This document shows, in pieces, positions 16,253 through 24,346 of a stretch of 42,558 nt of DNA. The stretch is from a bacterium M00.F.Ca.ET.205.01.1.1. Its GTDB lineage: Bacteria; Pseudomonadota; Alphaproteobacteria; Rhizobiales; Rhizobiaceae. Position 1 is the stretch's first letter. Every line of letters begins with the position of its first letter. The notes under the pieces were generated by a model, which had not been told where the DNA came from, ran no database searches, and saw only the letters and a program-made list of their open reading frames with translations. Made by a program: the position numbers and the translations under genes. The stretch lies in the NCBI GenBank assembly GCA_004791255.1, contig SRUQ01000018.1, forward strand, positions 5,685 through 48,242, given 5' to 3'.

Positions 16253-16792
16253 TCAGCCCTGTTTGACGTAACCGGCGGTAACCTCGTCTTTGTGCGCGGC
16301 GAAGGCTGCCAGGACCTCAGCCTTCTCGGGCTTGGGAACCTTGAAGTGGTCCAGGGTCCTTCCAAGTTCGTCTGCGACCTCATCGAATTCCGCGGGAGAT
16401 ATCCGCAGGTCCCGATGGGCCTCCTCGAGGCCGAGCGGCGTCGTGCCGGGCTTGGTGGCGACGAACTTGAAGGGGCCACCAGAAACGTCGCAGACCCACA
16501 GCGTGCGCATGAACTTAAGGCCGGGCAGCCTCTCTAGGTTCTTGGTGTGCCATTTTCGCAGCTGCGGGTTCTTGGACTTCTTGCCGACGATGGGGTTCTT
16601 CACCACGGCGTCGCTGAAGTAATCCACCACCGCAGCGATGACGAAGACGCCCCCAAGACGTTCGTAGAGACTTTTTTCAGGCGTGGTTTGTTTGGCCCAT
16701 GCGTTGTCCATCGCCACTATGACCGTCGATGCGGCGGCTAGTCCTGCGACGACGCTTCGTCTTGTGAGGAAGGGCGAAACAGTCGCTTCCAT
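16253..16792 (-). CDS. Tat-exported truncated hemoglobin (group I)
   Basis: 179 residues from an ATG behind AAAAGGAGT. The N-terminus carries a twin-arginine signal (LTRRSVVAGLAAASTVIVA) with a likely cleavage site near AWA-K at about 33. The mature part is a group I truncated globin: SLYERLGGVFVIAAVVDYFS with the B10 tyrosine, and EEAHRDLRISPAEFDEVADE with the proximal histidine. Such globins bind oxygen or nitric oxide; a periplasmic one could scavenge NO or reactive oxygen. Export through Tat fits a protein folded with heme before transport. No partner gene is adjacent. Confidence 0.9.
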   Translation of the reverse strand: MEATVSPFLTRRSVVAGLAAASTVIVAMDNAWAKQTTPEKSLYERLGGVFVIAAVVDYFSDAVVKNPIVGKKSKNPQLRKWHTKNLERLPGLKFMRTLWVCDVSGGPFKFVATKPGTTPLGLEEAHRDLRISPAEFDEVADELGRTLDHFKVPKPEKAEVLAAFAAHKDEVTAGYVKQG

Positions 16793-17126
16793 GTCCGGAC
16801 TCCTTTTGAGTTGAGGTCAGAACGTGCCGCAGCCCGTCTGGCCGCTTGGAAAACTTCCCGTTTGCCTTACCCTCCGTTGGCTAAACAATAACGGCTCTCC
16901 TGACGGAATTATTCCCGCCCGCGCCCACTGTGGGGCGCTAGGCCCCACTTTCCCGCAAGAGGAAATGGCCTGGTACGAAGGGTGTTGCGATTTGGTCAGC
17001 TTTGCCGGCCGCTCTTCTTGCACGAGATGTGGTTCGCAGGCACTAATCTTTGCGTAGCGACGAGGCCGATAGCGGTTCAGGCAGGTCCTCCTGCCAAAGA
17101 GTCTCAAAAGGAGCCGCTGGTTCAGC
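16793..17126. other. Intergenic, no gene recognised
   Basis: 334 bp upstream of the globin gene and downstream of the PhnA-like gene. Small frames here look like chance. No clear promoter or terminator seen. Confidence 0.4.
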
Positions 17127-18059
17127 CTAGCGAGATGGCGAACGCTCAACGTCGTTGCGAGCAAACAGTGCCTCCTCCTCGTCTCTCTGCGTGCCACCCA
17201 CCGCTGCAGCAACACTTGCTATGAACGCGCCTATCACCAACGATAGGGCGCCCAGGAGCGCGAAGGTCGCGCTCGCTTTCCGGGCAGCTTCGGCCGCCGC
17301 CTTTGCCTTGTTTTTGGCAGCGTCAACGTTTGCAAGCACAGTGTCGACCCTGGTCTTGGTATCCGCCTCGGACAGGCCGGTGCGGGAAGCGACCAGTCGC
17401 GCCAGATAGGTTTTATCATCGGCTGAAACCTCGCCATTCGCGGCGCTGGCGATCAGGATGCGTGTTGCTTGTCCAGTCGCGGCGGCGTCGTTTTGGCCAG
17501 GTGCGGCCATCGTCGCGGCATCGGCTGGCCGAAAGAGCGTATCGACGAAGTAGCCGAGAAAATTGTCAGTCGAGGGCCCCCCGCTGCTCGCCGCGGCGGA
17601 GGAGGCCCCCACCGCAGCGCCAGAGGCCACGGTGGAGGCTGCTTGCACCCCCGAACCCAGCGCTGAAGAAAGAGCCGAGCCGAGAACACCAGCAACCAGC
17701 AAGGTCGCCAAGGCCCAGGCGAGAAAGCCGTGAGCGGTGTCACGAAAGTAGACTTCGTCGGTGTGGACGTTCACCCATTTGGCGCGCAGGCGACCGGTAA
17801 GATAGCCGCCGACACCGGCTGACAGCCACTGCACCACGACAAGCCAGGCAGCGGCCGAAACCGCGAAGGTTGTGGTGGAGACATTCGATCCGGTCCAGGG
17901 CGAAACCATCGTCAACCCAAGACCCGAACCGACCAGCAACAGGATAACCGTCAGAGTCGATGCCGCAAAGGCGCCAGCGACAATCGGCCCCCAGCTGACC
18001 GCCGATGACGAAGATTCAGTGACCGGCGAGACATCGGTAGGTGAAAGGATAGTTTGCAT
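17127..18059 (-). CDS. PhnA-like multi-pass membrane protein
   Basis: 310 residues from the ATG at 18059, chosen because a GGGGGG run ends 6 nt before it; an ATG two codons upstream would have no spacer. Four or more transmembrane segments are visible: SWGPIVAGAFAASTLTVILL, AAAWLVVVQWLSAGVGGYL, AWALATLLVAGVLGSALSSA and, near the end, FALLGALSLVIGAFIASVAA. Between them is an Ala/Ser-rich loop and an acidic helical part (about 205-265). Rhizobia often carry such proteins, labelled PhnA-like without known function. It follows a 25-codon membrane peptide gene by 11 bp, so the two form an operon. Confidence 0.8.
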   Translation of the reverse strand: MQTILSPTDVSPVTESSSSAVSWGPIVAGAFAASTLTVILLLVGSGLGLTMVSPWTGSNVSTTTFAVSAAAWLVVVQWLSAGVGGYLTGRLRAKWVNVHTDEVYFRDTAHGFLAWALATLLVAGVLGSALSSALGSGVQAASTVASGAAVGASSAAASSGGPSTDNFLGYFVDTLFRPADAATMAAPGQNDAAATGQATRILIASAANGEVSADDKTYLARLVASRTGLSEADTKTRVDTVLANVDAAKNKAKAAAEAARKASATFALLGALSLVIGAFIASVAAAVGGTQRDEEEALFARNDVERSPSR

Positions 18060-18070
18060 TTCCATCCCCC

Positions 18071-18148
18071 CTAACGCGCAAAGAGCATGATCAGAATGAT
18101 GATGGGGATCGGAACCCCGAGCAACCACAGCAAGATACCGCGTCCCAT
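18071..18148 (-). CDS. 25-residue membrane micropeptide
   Basis: A short gene whose product is MGRGILLWLLGVPIPIIILI followed by MLFAR. It has an excellent ribosome site, TTAGGAGGATCTC before the ATG at 18148, and ends 11 bp before the PhnA-like start. The peptide is one transmembrane helix with a conserved-looking G-V-P-I-P-I centre and positive ends. Peptides of this look are widespread in Rhizobiales but uncharacterised. The strong ribosome site and tight coupling make it very likely real. It could stabilise the downstream membrane protein, which is inference. Confidence 0.8.
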   Translation of the reverse strand: MGRGILLWLLGVPIPIIILIMLFAR

Positions 18149-18600
18149 GAGATCCTCCTAATAAAGCGCTGAGACGAAGTAACAATTGTTGGAGGTCCCT
18201 TTTGTTCCTATGAGCATTTAGAATCCGATTTGCCTCCGCCCGCCCCGGCTAGCCGGCGCACGATGTCTGAAATTTACACCGCGCCAACGCCAATCAGAAA
18301 CCAGCCGCAAGCGTGGTGGCTTGATCGCCAAGGTCGGGAATGGGCAGGCGCTCCATGACTAGCGCCTCATGTCCAAGCGCAGGCGTTGTCCGCCTACCTA
18401 GCGAAGCGGCATCACGTCTACGACCACGCCAAGGGCGGTTTCGCCACGAGGACAACGATGAGCGATATCGATTTCGACGCAGGAACCGCGCCGAGGGCAA
18501 CAGCGCCTGGCTTCAGTTCGCGATGCCTTCCTGGGCCCAACAGACCGCTGCCGAAGTACTCGACCGGTCGCGGGCACTCTGCTTGCAGCCGGTGGGTCGA
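18149..18600. other. Intergenic, mostly unexplained
   Basis: 452 bp upstream of the micropeptide operon and downstream of the marR-like gene. GGAAC-N16-AATT on the minus strand at 18208-18184 is a weak candidate promoter. A plus-strand stretch near 18430-18560 has some protein-like sense (HEDNDERYRF; AWLQFAMPSWAQQTAAEVLD) and may be a decayed gene, but I cannot name it. Confidence 0.35.
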
Positions 18601-19086
18601 TCAGCGGCCGGTCTTAGGTCGCGTCGAAGTCAGGCCGATCTCAATAGACCTCAGCAAGGCGAGCGCATCTTCGAGCTTGTCGCCGTTGCCGCCGGCGGCG
18701 GCCGAGACGGCATCGCCCCATTCCTTGCGAACCAAGGCATAGTTTTCCGCCCCGCGTCGCGTGCGATGGACGCTGACGCCCCGACGGTCTTGCGGATCGA
18801 CATGCCGCTCGATCAGGCCTTTTTCCTCGAGGTCGCGCAAAACGGTCGACACGTTGGTGCGCTGCAGTCCCGTCGCGGACGCGATCTGGCTGGGCGTCGC
18901 CGATGCCTGCGCCACCAGGTGACGCATCACCATCCCCTCGGACGGCGAAAGCGACAGCGCCTTCTCGTCCCGGTAGCCGCGAAAATGGATCTCTCGGGCG
19001 ACGATGAGGATCAGGTCGGCCAGGTCCTCCCACCGGAGTTGCGAAGACGGTTTCTTGCGCTCGGACGGTTCACGGTCGCTTTGCAT
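18601..19086 (-). CDS. MarR family transcriptional regulator
   Basis: 161 residues starting at an ATG at 19086. The winged helix-turn-helix covers about 45-115: LSPSEGMVMRHLVAQASATP, SQIASATGLQRTNVSTVLRD, LEEKGLIERHVDPQDRRGVS. The DxR-RG wing (DPQDRRGV) is typical of MarR. It is divergent from an MFS exporter gene with AT-rich inverted repeats between them, the classical setup where a MarR dimer represses an efflux pump and is released by a phenolic ligand. Ligand unknown. Confidence 0.92.
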   Translation of the reverse strand: MQSDREPSERKKPSSQLRWEDLADLILIVAREIHFRGYRDEKALSLSPSEGMVMRHLVAQASATPSQIASATGLQRTNVSTVLRDLEEKGLIERHVDPQDRRGVSVHRTRRGAENYALVRKEWGDAVSAAAGGNGDKLEDALALLRSIEIGLTSTRPKTGR

Positions 19087-19126
19087 GCGTGGAATTTACA
19101 AGGTTTCGTGAATTGCGTATAGGCTC

Positions 19127-19165
19127 ATAATGATTATTAATATATAACTATCTTCACATAATCAT
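19127..19165. promoter_or_regulatory. AT-rich inverted repeats, likely MarR operator
   Basis: ATAATGATTAT at 19127-19137 is a perfect palindrome about a central G. Its ATGATTAT half recurs inverted as ATAATCAT at 19158-19165. Both lie between the divergent marR and exporter starts. Confidence 0.55.
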
Positions 19166-19178
19166 ATGGGAGCTTCCT

Positions 19179-20642
19179 ATGACCACCTCCGTAATCGCCG
19201 GGACCAGCGGCGGCCCTCGTGCAATGGCGCTTGCCGGCGAGCTGCATTCGCTGGGCGTGCATGTTCTCTTGGCGGGAGCGTTCCTGCCGATCGCGGACTT
19301 CTTCATTGTCAATGTGGCACTGCCAACCATCCAGGCCTCGTTGCAGGCGACGCCCGCCGCCCTCGAACTGGTGGTGTCGGTCTACGGCGTGGCCTATGCC
19401 GCCATGCTCGTGCTCGGCGGCAGGCTGGGCGACCGCTTTGGGCGCCACAGGCTGTTTCTGGTTGGCCTCTGCGGTTTCATCATGGCCTCGCTCGCCTGTG
19501 GCCTGGCACCCACGATCGGATCGCTGATCGGAGCGCGCCTGATCCAGGGCATGACGGCGGCAATGCTGGTTCCGCAGGTGCTGGCGACATTCCAGGCGAC
19601 GCTTCCCGGCGAAAGAAAGACCCGAGCCATTGCGCTCTACGGCGCAACGTCCGGCATCGCGGCAATTGTCGGCCAACTCGCCGGCGGGCTGTTGGTGAAC
19701 GCCAACCTGTTCGGCACCTCGTGGCGGCCGATCTTTCTCATCAACATACCGCTCGGCATCCTCGTCTTCATCGCATCATGGTTTGTCGTGCCGGCCAACC
19801 GGTCGCCGCACCCAGCCGGCATCGACTTGCCGGGTACGGTGCTCTTTGCCGCCACGCTGACCGCGCTTCTGGTGCCGTTGACCGAAGGCCATTCGCTCGG
19901 CTGGCCAATCTGGACGCGAGCGATGCTGGCCGCTGCCGTGGTGCTCGCCGTCCTGACCCTCATCGTCGAACGGGCAGCCGAGGCGCGCGGCGAACTGCCG
20001 TTGCTGCCGCCGTCTTTGCTGAGCCTGCCATCGATGTCGCGCGGCCTCGCCATGATCACGCTCTTCAGCCTGGGGTTCGGGGCATTCATGTTCGTCTTCG
20101 CCCTTACAGTCCAGAATGGGCTCGGGGCCACTGCCTTCCAAAGCAGCCTCGCCATTCTGCCGATGGCTATCATGTTCTTCATCGGCTCGATGGCCAGCCC
20201 GCGCATCATCCACCGCTTCGGGCGCGGAGCGCTGGCCGCGGGCGGCATCGTGCAGGCGCTCGGACTGCTCTTGCTCATTTGCATTGTCGTCGCCGCTTGG
20301 CCGCATGTCAGTCTTGTCGAGCTAGCTCTTCCATTGATGTTGATCGGAGCCGGCCAGTCGATGCTGTTTTCGGGATTGTTCCGGGCCGTGCTCGCCGATG
20401 TTCCCGCCCATCTCGCTGGCGTCGGCAGCGGCGTACTTATCACGCTTCAGCAGTCAGGCCTGGCGCTTGGCGTTGCGACCTTGGGAACGCTCTATCTGGT
20501 GTTGGAGCCGACAGGCATTTCCAGGGCCTTCGGGACCGTCATCGGCGTCCAGTTCGGCATCATCGTCCTGCTGGTCTTCGGCTGCAGTCTGTTGCCCCGC
20601 TTCACCAAACAGCATGGTGACGCCGTAGCCGTGGAAATGTGA
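19179..20642 (+). CDS. DHA2-type MFS transporter (EmrB/QacA-like)
   Basis: 487 residues with about 14 transmembrane segments, the DHA2 drug:proton antiporter layout. Motif A is LGGRLGDRFGRHRLFLVG between helices 2 and 3. FFIVNVALPTIQ in helix 1 and the G-rich GATSGIAAIVGQLAGGLLV of helix 5 are typical of EmrB/QacA relatives. The ATG at 19179 follows GGGAG by 6 nt. It probably exports a toxic small molecule under the divergent MarR regulator. Because the next genes break down an aromatic compound, the pump might remove aromatics or intermediates; this is inference. It ends facing the ligK gene. Confidence 0.9.
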   Translation: MTTSVIAGTSGGPRAMALAGELHSLGVHVLLAGAFLPIADFFIVNVALPTIQASLQATPAALELVVSVYGVAYAAMLVLGGRLGDRFGRHRLFLVGLCGFIMASLACGLAPTIGSLIGARLIQGMTAAMLVPQVLATFQATLPGERKTRAIALYGATSGIAAIVGQLAGGLLVNANLFGTSWRPIFLINIPLGILVFIASWFVVPANRSPHPAGIDLPGTVLFAATLTALLVPLTEGHSLGWPIWTRAMLAAAVVLAVLTLIVERAAEARGELPLLPPSLLSLPSMSRGLAMITLFSLGFGAFMFVFALTVQNGLGATAFQSSLAILPMAIMFFIGSMASPRIIHRFGRGALAAGGIVQALGLLLLICIVVAAWPHVSLVELALPLMLIGAGQSMLFSGLFRAVLADVPAHLAGVGSGVLITLQQSGLALGVATLGTLYLVLEPTGISRAFGTVIGVQFGIIVLLVFGCSLLPRFTKQHGDAVAVEM

Positions 20643-20695
20643 CCGGCCGAAGGCTCGAAATGACGACGCCGAGCCGCCTGGCGGCGGGTCGGCGC

Positions 20696-21367
20696 CTATT
20701 CGTAGACCAGGCCCTTGCGCTGCAGCCGCTCGCGCATGTCGTTGACATCCAGGCTGAGCTTGCCCGCGGCGTAGAGGGCGCGTTTTTCTTCCTCCATCGC
20801 CTCACGCTTGCGGCCGGCTTCGAGCACCTTCGCGGCTGTCACGCGTGGCACGATACAAACGCCGTCGTCATCGGCAATGATAACGTCGCCGGGCCTGATG
20901 TGGGCACCGGCGCACACGATCGGCACCTGGACATTGCCAAGCGTCTCCTTGACGGTGCCTTGCGCGCTGATCGCCTTCGACCACACAGGAAACGCCATGG
21001 AACGCAAGGTCGCGACATCGCGCACGCCAGCATCGATGACAAGGCCCCTGATCCCTCGCGCTTTGGCCGAGGCCGCCAGCAGGTCGCCGAAATAGCCGTC
21101 CTCGCAGGGTGAGGTCGGGCTGACGACCAGTATGTCGCCAGGCCGTGCCTGCTCCAGCGCGACGTGGATCATCCAGTTGTCGCCCGGCGCGACCTCACAG
21201 GTCAGCGCGTTGCCGCCGATCTTGGCGCCTTCGTAGATCGGCCGCAGCCGCGGGGCGAGCAGGCCCGTGCGTCCTTGCGCCTCGTGGACCGTGGCAACGC
21301 CGAGCTCGCCCAGGCCCTCGCAGATTTCGGCGGGCGTTCGCTCGGTGTTGGTGACGACTTTGGCCAT
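20696..21367 (-). CDS. ligK: 4-carboxy-4-hydroxy-2-oxoadipate aldolase / oxaloacetate decarboxylase
   Basis: 223 residues, RraA-like fold. The metal and substrate motif is clear: GDLLAASAKARGIRGLVIDA followed by GVRD, matching the G-D-x-x-A and D-G/A-x-x-R-D signature of the HMG/CHA aldolase family (LigK, ProA, GalC). The enzyme splits 4-carboxy-4-hydroxy-2-oxoadipate into pyruvate and oxaloacetate, the last step of protocatechuate 4,5-cleavage and gallate pathways, and also decarboxylates oxaloacetate. The ATG at 21367 follows AGGAGAATACC. It is the last gene of the MDR-ligJ-ligK operon, 65 bp after ligJ. Confidence 0.92.
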   Translation of the reverse strand: MAKVVTNTERTPAEICEGLGELGVATVHEAQGRTGLLAPRLRPIYEGAKIGGNALTCEVAPGDNWMIHVALEQARPGDILVVSPTSPCEDGYFGDLLAASAKARGIRGLVIDAGVRDVATLRSMAFPVWSKAISAQGTVKETLGNVQVPIVCAGAHIRPGDVIIADDDGVCIVPRVTAAKVLEAGRKREAMEEEKRALYAAGKLSLDVNDMRERLQRKGLVYE

Positions 21368-21432
21368 CGGTATTCTCCTGCAAGGATTTCATGGGGCAGG
21401 GCGTCTGGCCCCCGGGCAGTGCTGGTGGAGAT

Positions 21433-22452
21433 TTAGCGCCCCTGCGCCTTCAGCCGCGCATCGAGCCTCGGATAGACTTTTCGGGCGTTGCCTTCGAAGA
21501 CCGCCCGGCGGTCGGCCTCGCCCAGCGACAGCGCATCGATGTAGCGGCGCGTATCGTCGAAGCTGAATCCGGTTTCCGGATCGACGACTTTGACCGCTCC
21601 GAGCAGTTCCGAACCAAACAGGATGTTGTCCGCACCGACGACGCGGAACAGCGTGTCGATGCCCGCCTGATGATAGACGCAGGTGTCGAAGAAGACGTTG
21701 CGCATAAGGTGCTCGCCAAGTGCCGGCTTTTCCAGCATCATCGCCAGGCCGCGATAGCGGCCCCAATGGTAAGGCGCCGCACCCCCGCCATGCGGGATGA
21801 TCAGCTTGAGGTCCGGGAAAGCGCCGAAGAGATCGCCCTGGATCAATTGCATGAACACCGCGGTGTCGGCGTTGATGTAGTGCGCGCCGGTCGTGTGCAG
21901 GCATGCGCTGCACGAGCCGGATACATGGATCATTGCCGGCACCTGCAACTCGATCATCTTTTCGAAGAGCGGATACCAGTAGGGATCATGGATCGGCGGC
22001 GCCGACCAGAAGCCGCCGGATGGATCGGGATTGAGGTTGCAGCCGACAAAGCCGAGCTCGACGCAGCGCTCGAGTTCGGCAATTACCGGCTCCAGGTCGC
22101 CGCTCATCGACTGCGGCAACTGACATACGCCGGCGAAGTTGGCCGGGAACATGTCGACGATGCGGGCAATAAGGTCGTTGGAAATCCGCGACCACTCGGC
22201 GTTAAGGGAGGCATCGCCGATATGATGGCCCATGCCTGAAGCGCGCGGTGACAGGATGGTCAGATCCGAACCACGTTCGCGCTGCAGGCGCAACTGGTTC
22301 TCCTCGACCGTCGCCCTCAGAACATCGTCGGCGATTGCCGGATAAACGGGCCCGGCTTCACTTTTGCCTGGGGCGAACGCCACCTGCCTCTTGCGAAAGG
22401 CATGGTGCTCTGGCGGTTCCGTCGTGTAGTGGCCATGGCAGTCGATGATCAT
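21433..22452 (-). CDS. ligJ: 4-oxalomesaconate hydratase (amidohydrolase superfamily)
   Basis: 339 residues. The sequence follows the LigJ pattern throughout: IIDCHGHYTT with the H-x-H metal pair, EENQLRLQRERGSDLTILSP then RASGMGHHIGD, CNLNPDPSGG, PAMIHVSGSC, LIIPHGGGAAPYHWGRYRG and NVFFDTCVYHQAGID. LigJ hydrates 4-oxalomesaconate to CHA, the substrate of the LigK encoded next. The ATG at 22452 follows AGGAGTGCGCA. A strong GC-rich hairpin lies in the 99 bp before it. With ligK it forms the terminal module of a ring-cleavage pathway, but no LigAB, LigC or LigI is seen nearby. Confidence 0.95.
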   Translation of the reverse strand: MIIDCHGHYTTEPPEHHAFRKRQVAFAPGKSEAGPVYPAIADDVLRATVEENQLRLQRERGSDLTILSPRASGMGHHIGDASLNAEWSRISNDLIARIVDMFPANFAGVCQLPQSMSGDLEPVIAELERCVELGFVGCNLNPDPSGGFWSAPPIHDPYWYPLFEKMIELQVPAMIHVSGSCSACLHTTGAHYINADTAVFMQLIQGDLFGAFPDLKLIIPHGGGAAPYHWGRYRGLAMMLEKPALGEHLMRNVFFDTCVYHQAGIDTLFRVVGADNILFGSELLGAVKVVDPETGFSFDDTRRYIDALSLGEADRRAVFEGNARKVYPRLDARLKAQGR

Positions 22453-22514
22453 TGCGCACTCCTCGCGCTCGAGGTTGAGGCGTACGGATGCGCGCCGATC
22501 CGCGCTCCCGGACG

Positions 22515-22540
22515 GGCGCCGCCGGGGGGCCGCCGGCGCC
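22515..22540 (-). other. GC-rich hairpin between MDR and ligJ
   Basis: GGCGCCG at 22515-22521 pairs with CGGCGCC at 22534-22540 around a 12-nt GC-rich loop. It lies in the MDR-ligJ gap. It could be a processing or partial termination site that sets the ratio of the two products. No T-run. Confidence 0.4.
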
Positions 22541-22551
22541 GTCGTTTCAGG

Positions 22552-23661
22552 CTACGGCTCGAGCACGTAGTTGGTGAAGCCGCCGTCGCCGGAGGCAACG
22601 CCGTTGATGGCCTCGTTGATCCGTTCGAGGGGGTAGCTGCGCGCCTCCAGCACCGAGAGGTCGATCGTGCCGGAGCGGACCATCTCAGCGATCTCCATGC
22701 CTTCGGCGGTGGTCAGCCATGCCGAGCCGATCAACTCCATCGAATTGTCCATCCACCATTTGGTGTTGAACAGCATGTCACTGCCGGTGCCGCCAATGTT
22801 GACGATCCGGCCGCCGCGCCTGACGCCCATCATGGCATCCTTCATGGCGTTGACATCGGCAACCGCGCCGAGGCAGTCGAGCATGAAGTTGGCCCCAAGG
22901 CCGCCGCTCTGCGAGCGGACCCAGTCGGCAACCTTGCCGTCCTGGTTGGAGAAGATCTGGATCCGGTCAGGGGCAAGCCGTTTCAGTCGCTCAAGCAGCG
23001 GCTTGCCGCGGGCCACGGCGTAGATCGTCGAGACGCCCATGGCGAGGGCGAAGAGGGTCGCTCCGACACCCAGCGTGCCCGTCGCGCCGTTGATGATGAG
23101 CGACTTGCCCGTCATGATGCCGAACTTCTTGAGCGCGGAGTACGATGTGCCGAGATAACCCATGCGGGCCGCCTGCGGGAAGGTCATGTTGTCGGGGATC
23201 TTGACGATTGCATTCTGGGGCGCGCACATGAACTGCGCGAACCCGCCTTCCGGGTAACGCTTGAATATCTCGAGGCTGTTCCTGTTGAAGCCGAAATAGC
23301 CGTTGAAGGTGAAGTATTCGCACTTTGCCTGGTGGCCGCTGGCGCAGGCATGGCATGCACCGCAGGAACGCAGCGGATTCACATAGACACGGTCGCCGGG
23401 CTTGATCGCCACGACCTGGTCGCCGACCTGGTGCACGATGCCCGCCGGATCGAGGCCGAAGATCGCCGGCTTTATCGGCAGCGGCTGATGCGGATACCAG
23501 GCCTCCCAGTTGTTCAGCACATTGGCCAGATTGGGAACCATGCCGCAGGCCTTGACCTCAACGACCACGTCCGTCCCGGACGCCACCGGTCTGGCGACCT
23601 CTTCCACACGCATTGGCTCGTTCACGGCATGCAGCCGCGCCGCCCGCATCATCATCGTCAT
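22552..23661 (-). CDS. MDR family zinc-type dehydrogenase, atypical active site (paralog 1)
   Basis: 369 residues from the ATG at 23661 behind GGGAGGACATTGGA. It is a medium-chain dehydrogenase/reductase with a Rossmann domain (GATGTLGVGATLFALAMG) and a structural-zinc lobe with C100, C103, C106 and C114. The catalytic site is unusual: the first-ligand region reads ACGMVPNLANV, not CGxCHTD, and the usual GHE motif is replaced by FGLDPAG, as in zinc-independent quinone reductases. The substrate is unknown; a pathway aldehyde or ring-cleavage intermediate is possible. A second, related copy is at 30781-31902. It leads the MDR-ligJ-ligK operon, and an operator-like palindrome precedes it. Confidence 0.88.
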   Translation of the reverse strand: MTMMMRAARLHAVNEPMRVEEVARPVASGTDVVVEVKACGMVPNLANVLNNWEAWYPHQPLPIKPAIFGLDPAGIVHQVGDQVVAIKPGDRVYVNPLRSCGACHACASGHQAKCEYFTFNGYFGFNRNSLEIFKRYPEGGFAQFMCAPQNAIVKIPDNMTFPQAARMGYLGTSYSALKKFGIMTGKSLIINGATGTLGVGATLFALAMGVSTIYAVARGKPLLERLKRLAPDRIQIFSNQDGKVADWVRSQSGGLGANFMLDCLGAVADVNAMKDAMMGVRRGGRIVNIGGTGSDMLFNTKWWMDNSMELIGSAWLTTAEGMEIAEMVRSGTIDLSVLEARSYPLERINEAINGVASGDGGFTNYVLEP

Positions 23662-23724
23662 TCCAATGTCCTCCCAATCTTTTGCTTCGAGGAGATGTCT
23701 CATTGACATTCCTTGTAGACTGCA

Positions 23725-23740
23725 GATACCGTACAGTATC
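23725..23740. promoter_or_regulatory. TetR-type operator, site A
   Basis: GATACCGTACAGTATC, a 16-bp near-perfect palindrome in the divergent MDR/DoxX-TetR promoter region. It shares its GATAC/GTATC half-sites with sites B, C and D. The proposed binder is the TetR protein encoded at 24347. Confidence 0.6.
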
Positions 23741-23930
23741 TGGATTGGATGACGCAAGAGCCGATTTCCAATTGTGCTGGCAATTGCAGGACGCTTGGGC
23801 CCAAGGCCCGCCGGGAGTTGTCCGGCGACGCCACAGGGCGGGCTCCTTTGTTCGCGCAATGGGCACTCGCGCCATCCGGGAGGCCAGGAGACGAGACCCC
23901 GGGTGTCCGCCCGGTCTTATGGAGGAACCC

Positions 23931-24287
23931 GTGCCGGAAATGACCATTGTGCCTATCGACCTGCTGCGCATCCTGTGCGGTGTCTGGTTCCTTCCGCATC
24001 TGATCGGGAAGATAGGGAATTTCGACAAGGCGACGCAGACCTTCGAGAAGGCCGGATTGAAGCCGGGCAAGCTCTTTATCGTCGTCACCGTAATGCTGGA
24101 GCTGCTCGCGACGATCGGACTGGTGTTCAACATCCATCCGCGTCTTGCCGCAGCTTGTGCGGTCGCCGTGTTGTTGGGGGCCACCTATGCGGTGGTGCGC
24201 ATAAACGGACTCCATTGGCGCTGGCAGCTGATGGGCCCCGAATATCCGCTTTTCTGGGCGCTTGCCTGCATTGTTTCGGCGCTCTAA
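23931..24287 (+). CDS. DoxX family small membrane protein
   Basis: 118 residues starting at a GTG at 23931 with GGAGG 5 nt upstream; an ATG four codons before it has its ribosome site inside. Four transmembrane helices are visible, in the DoxX order: LLRILCGVWFLPHLIGKI, FIVVTVMLELLATIGLVF, AAACAVAVLLGATYAVV and YPLFWALACIVSAL. DoxX proteins are small membrane partners of quinone or sulfur redox enzymes. Many catabolic clusters carry one of unknown role. It is followed by the TetR gene in the same direction, 59 bp on, with another operator between them. Confidence 0.8.
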   Translation: MPEMTIVPIDLLRILCGVWFLPHLIGKIGNFDKATQTFEKAGLKPGKLFIVVTVMLELLATIGLVFNIHPRLAAACAVAVLLGATYAVVRINGLHWRWQLMGPEYPLFWALACIVSAL

Positions 24288-24303
24288 CCTTTTGCCGATT
24301 CGG

Positions 24304-24325
24304 GATACCAGAAGTATCCAGATAC
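24304..24325. promoter_or_regulatory. TetR-type operator, site B
   Basis: Three half-sites in a row, GATACC-AGA-AGTATC at 24304-24318, then GTATC-CA-GATAC at 24314-24325. It ends 21 bp before the TetR start, so autoregulation is likely. The main palindrome here is 15 rather than 16 bp. Confidence 0.6.
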
Positions 24326-24346
24326 ATGGCCCTGGAAGGACCGAAG

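Noticed and set aside
16824..17057. 77-codon frame before the PhnA-like gene
   Set aside because: No ribosome site, unnatural composition and no family likeness.
18184..18208. GGAAC-N16-AATT as a further EcfG promoter for the micropeptide operon
   Set aside because: The -10 element matches at only two positions, so it was left out of the promoter set.
20673..20685. GCCGCC-T-GGCGGC as a terminator between MFS and ligK
   Set aside because: The loop is a single base and there is no T-run; in GC-rich DNA such palindromes are frequent.
22402..23706. Open frame of 434 codons, plus strand
   Set aside because: Antisense to the MDR gene whose motifs and ribosome site are clear. No protein-like segments.
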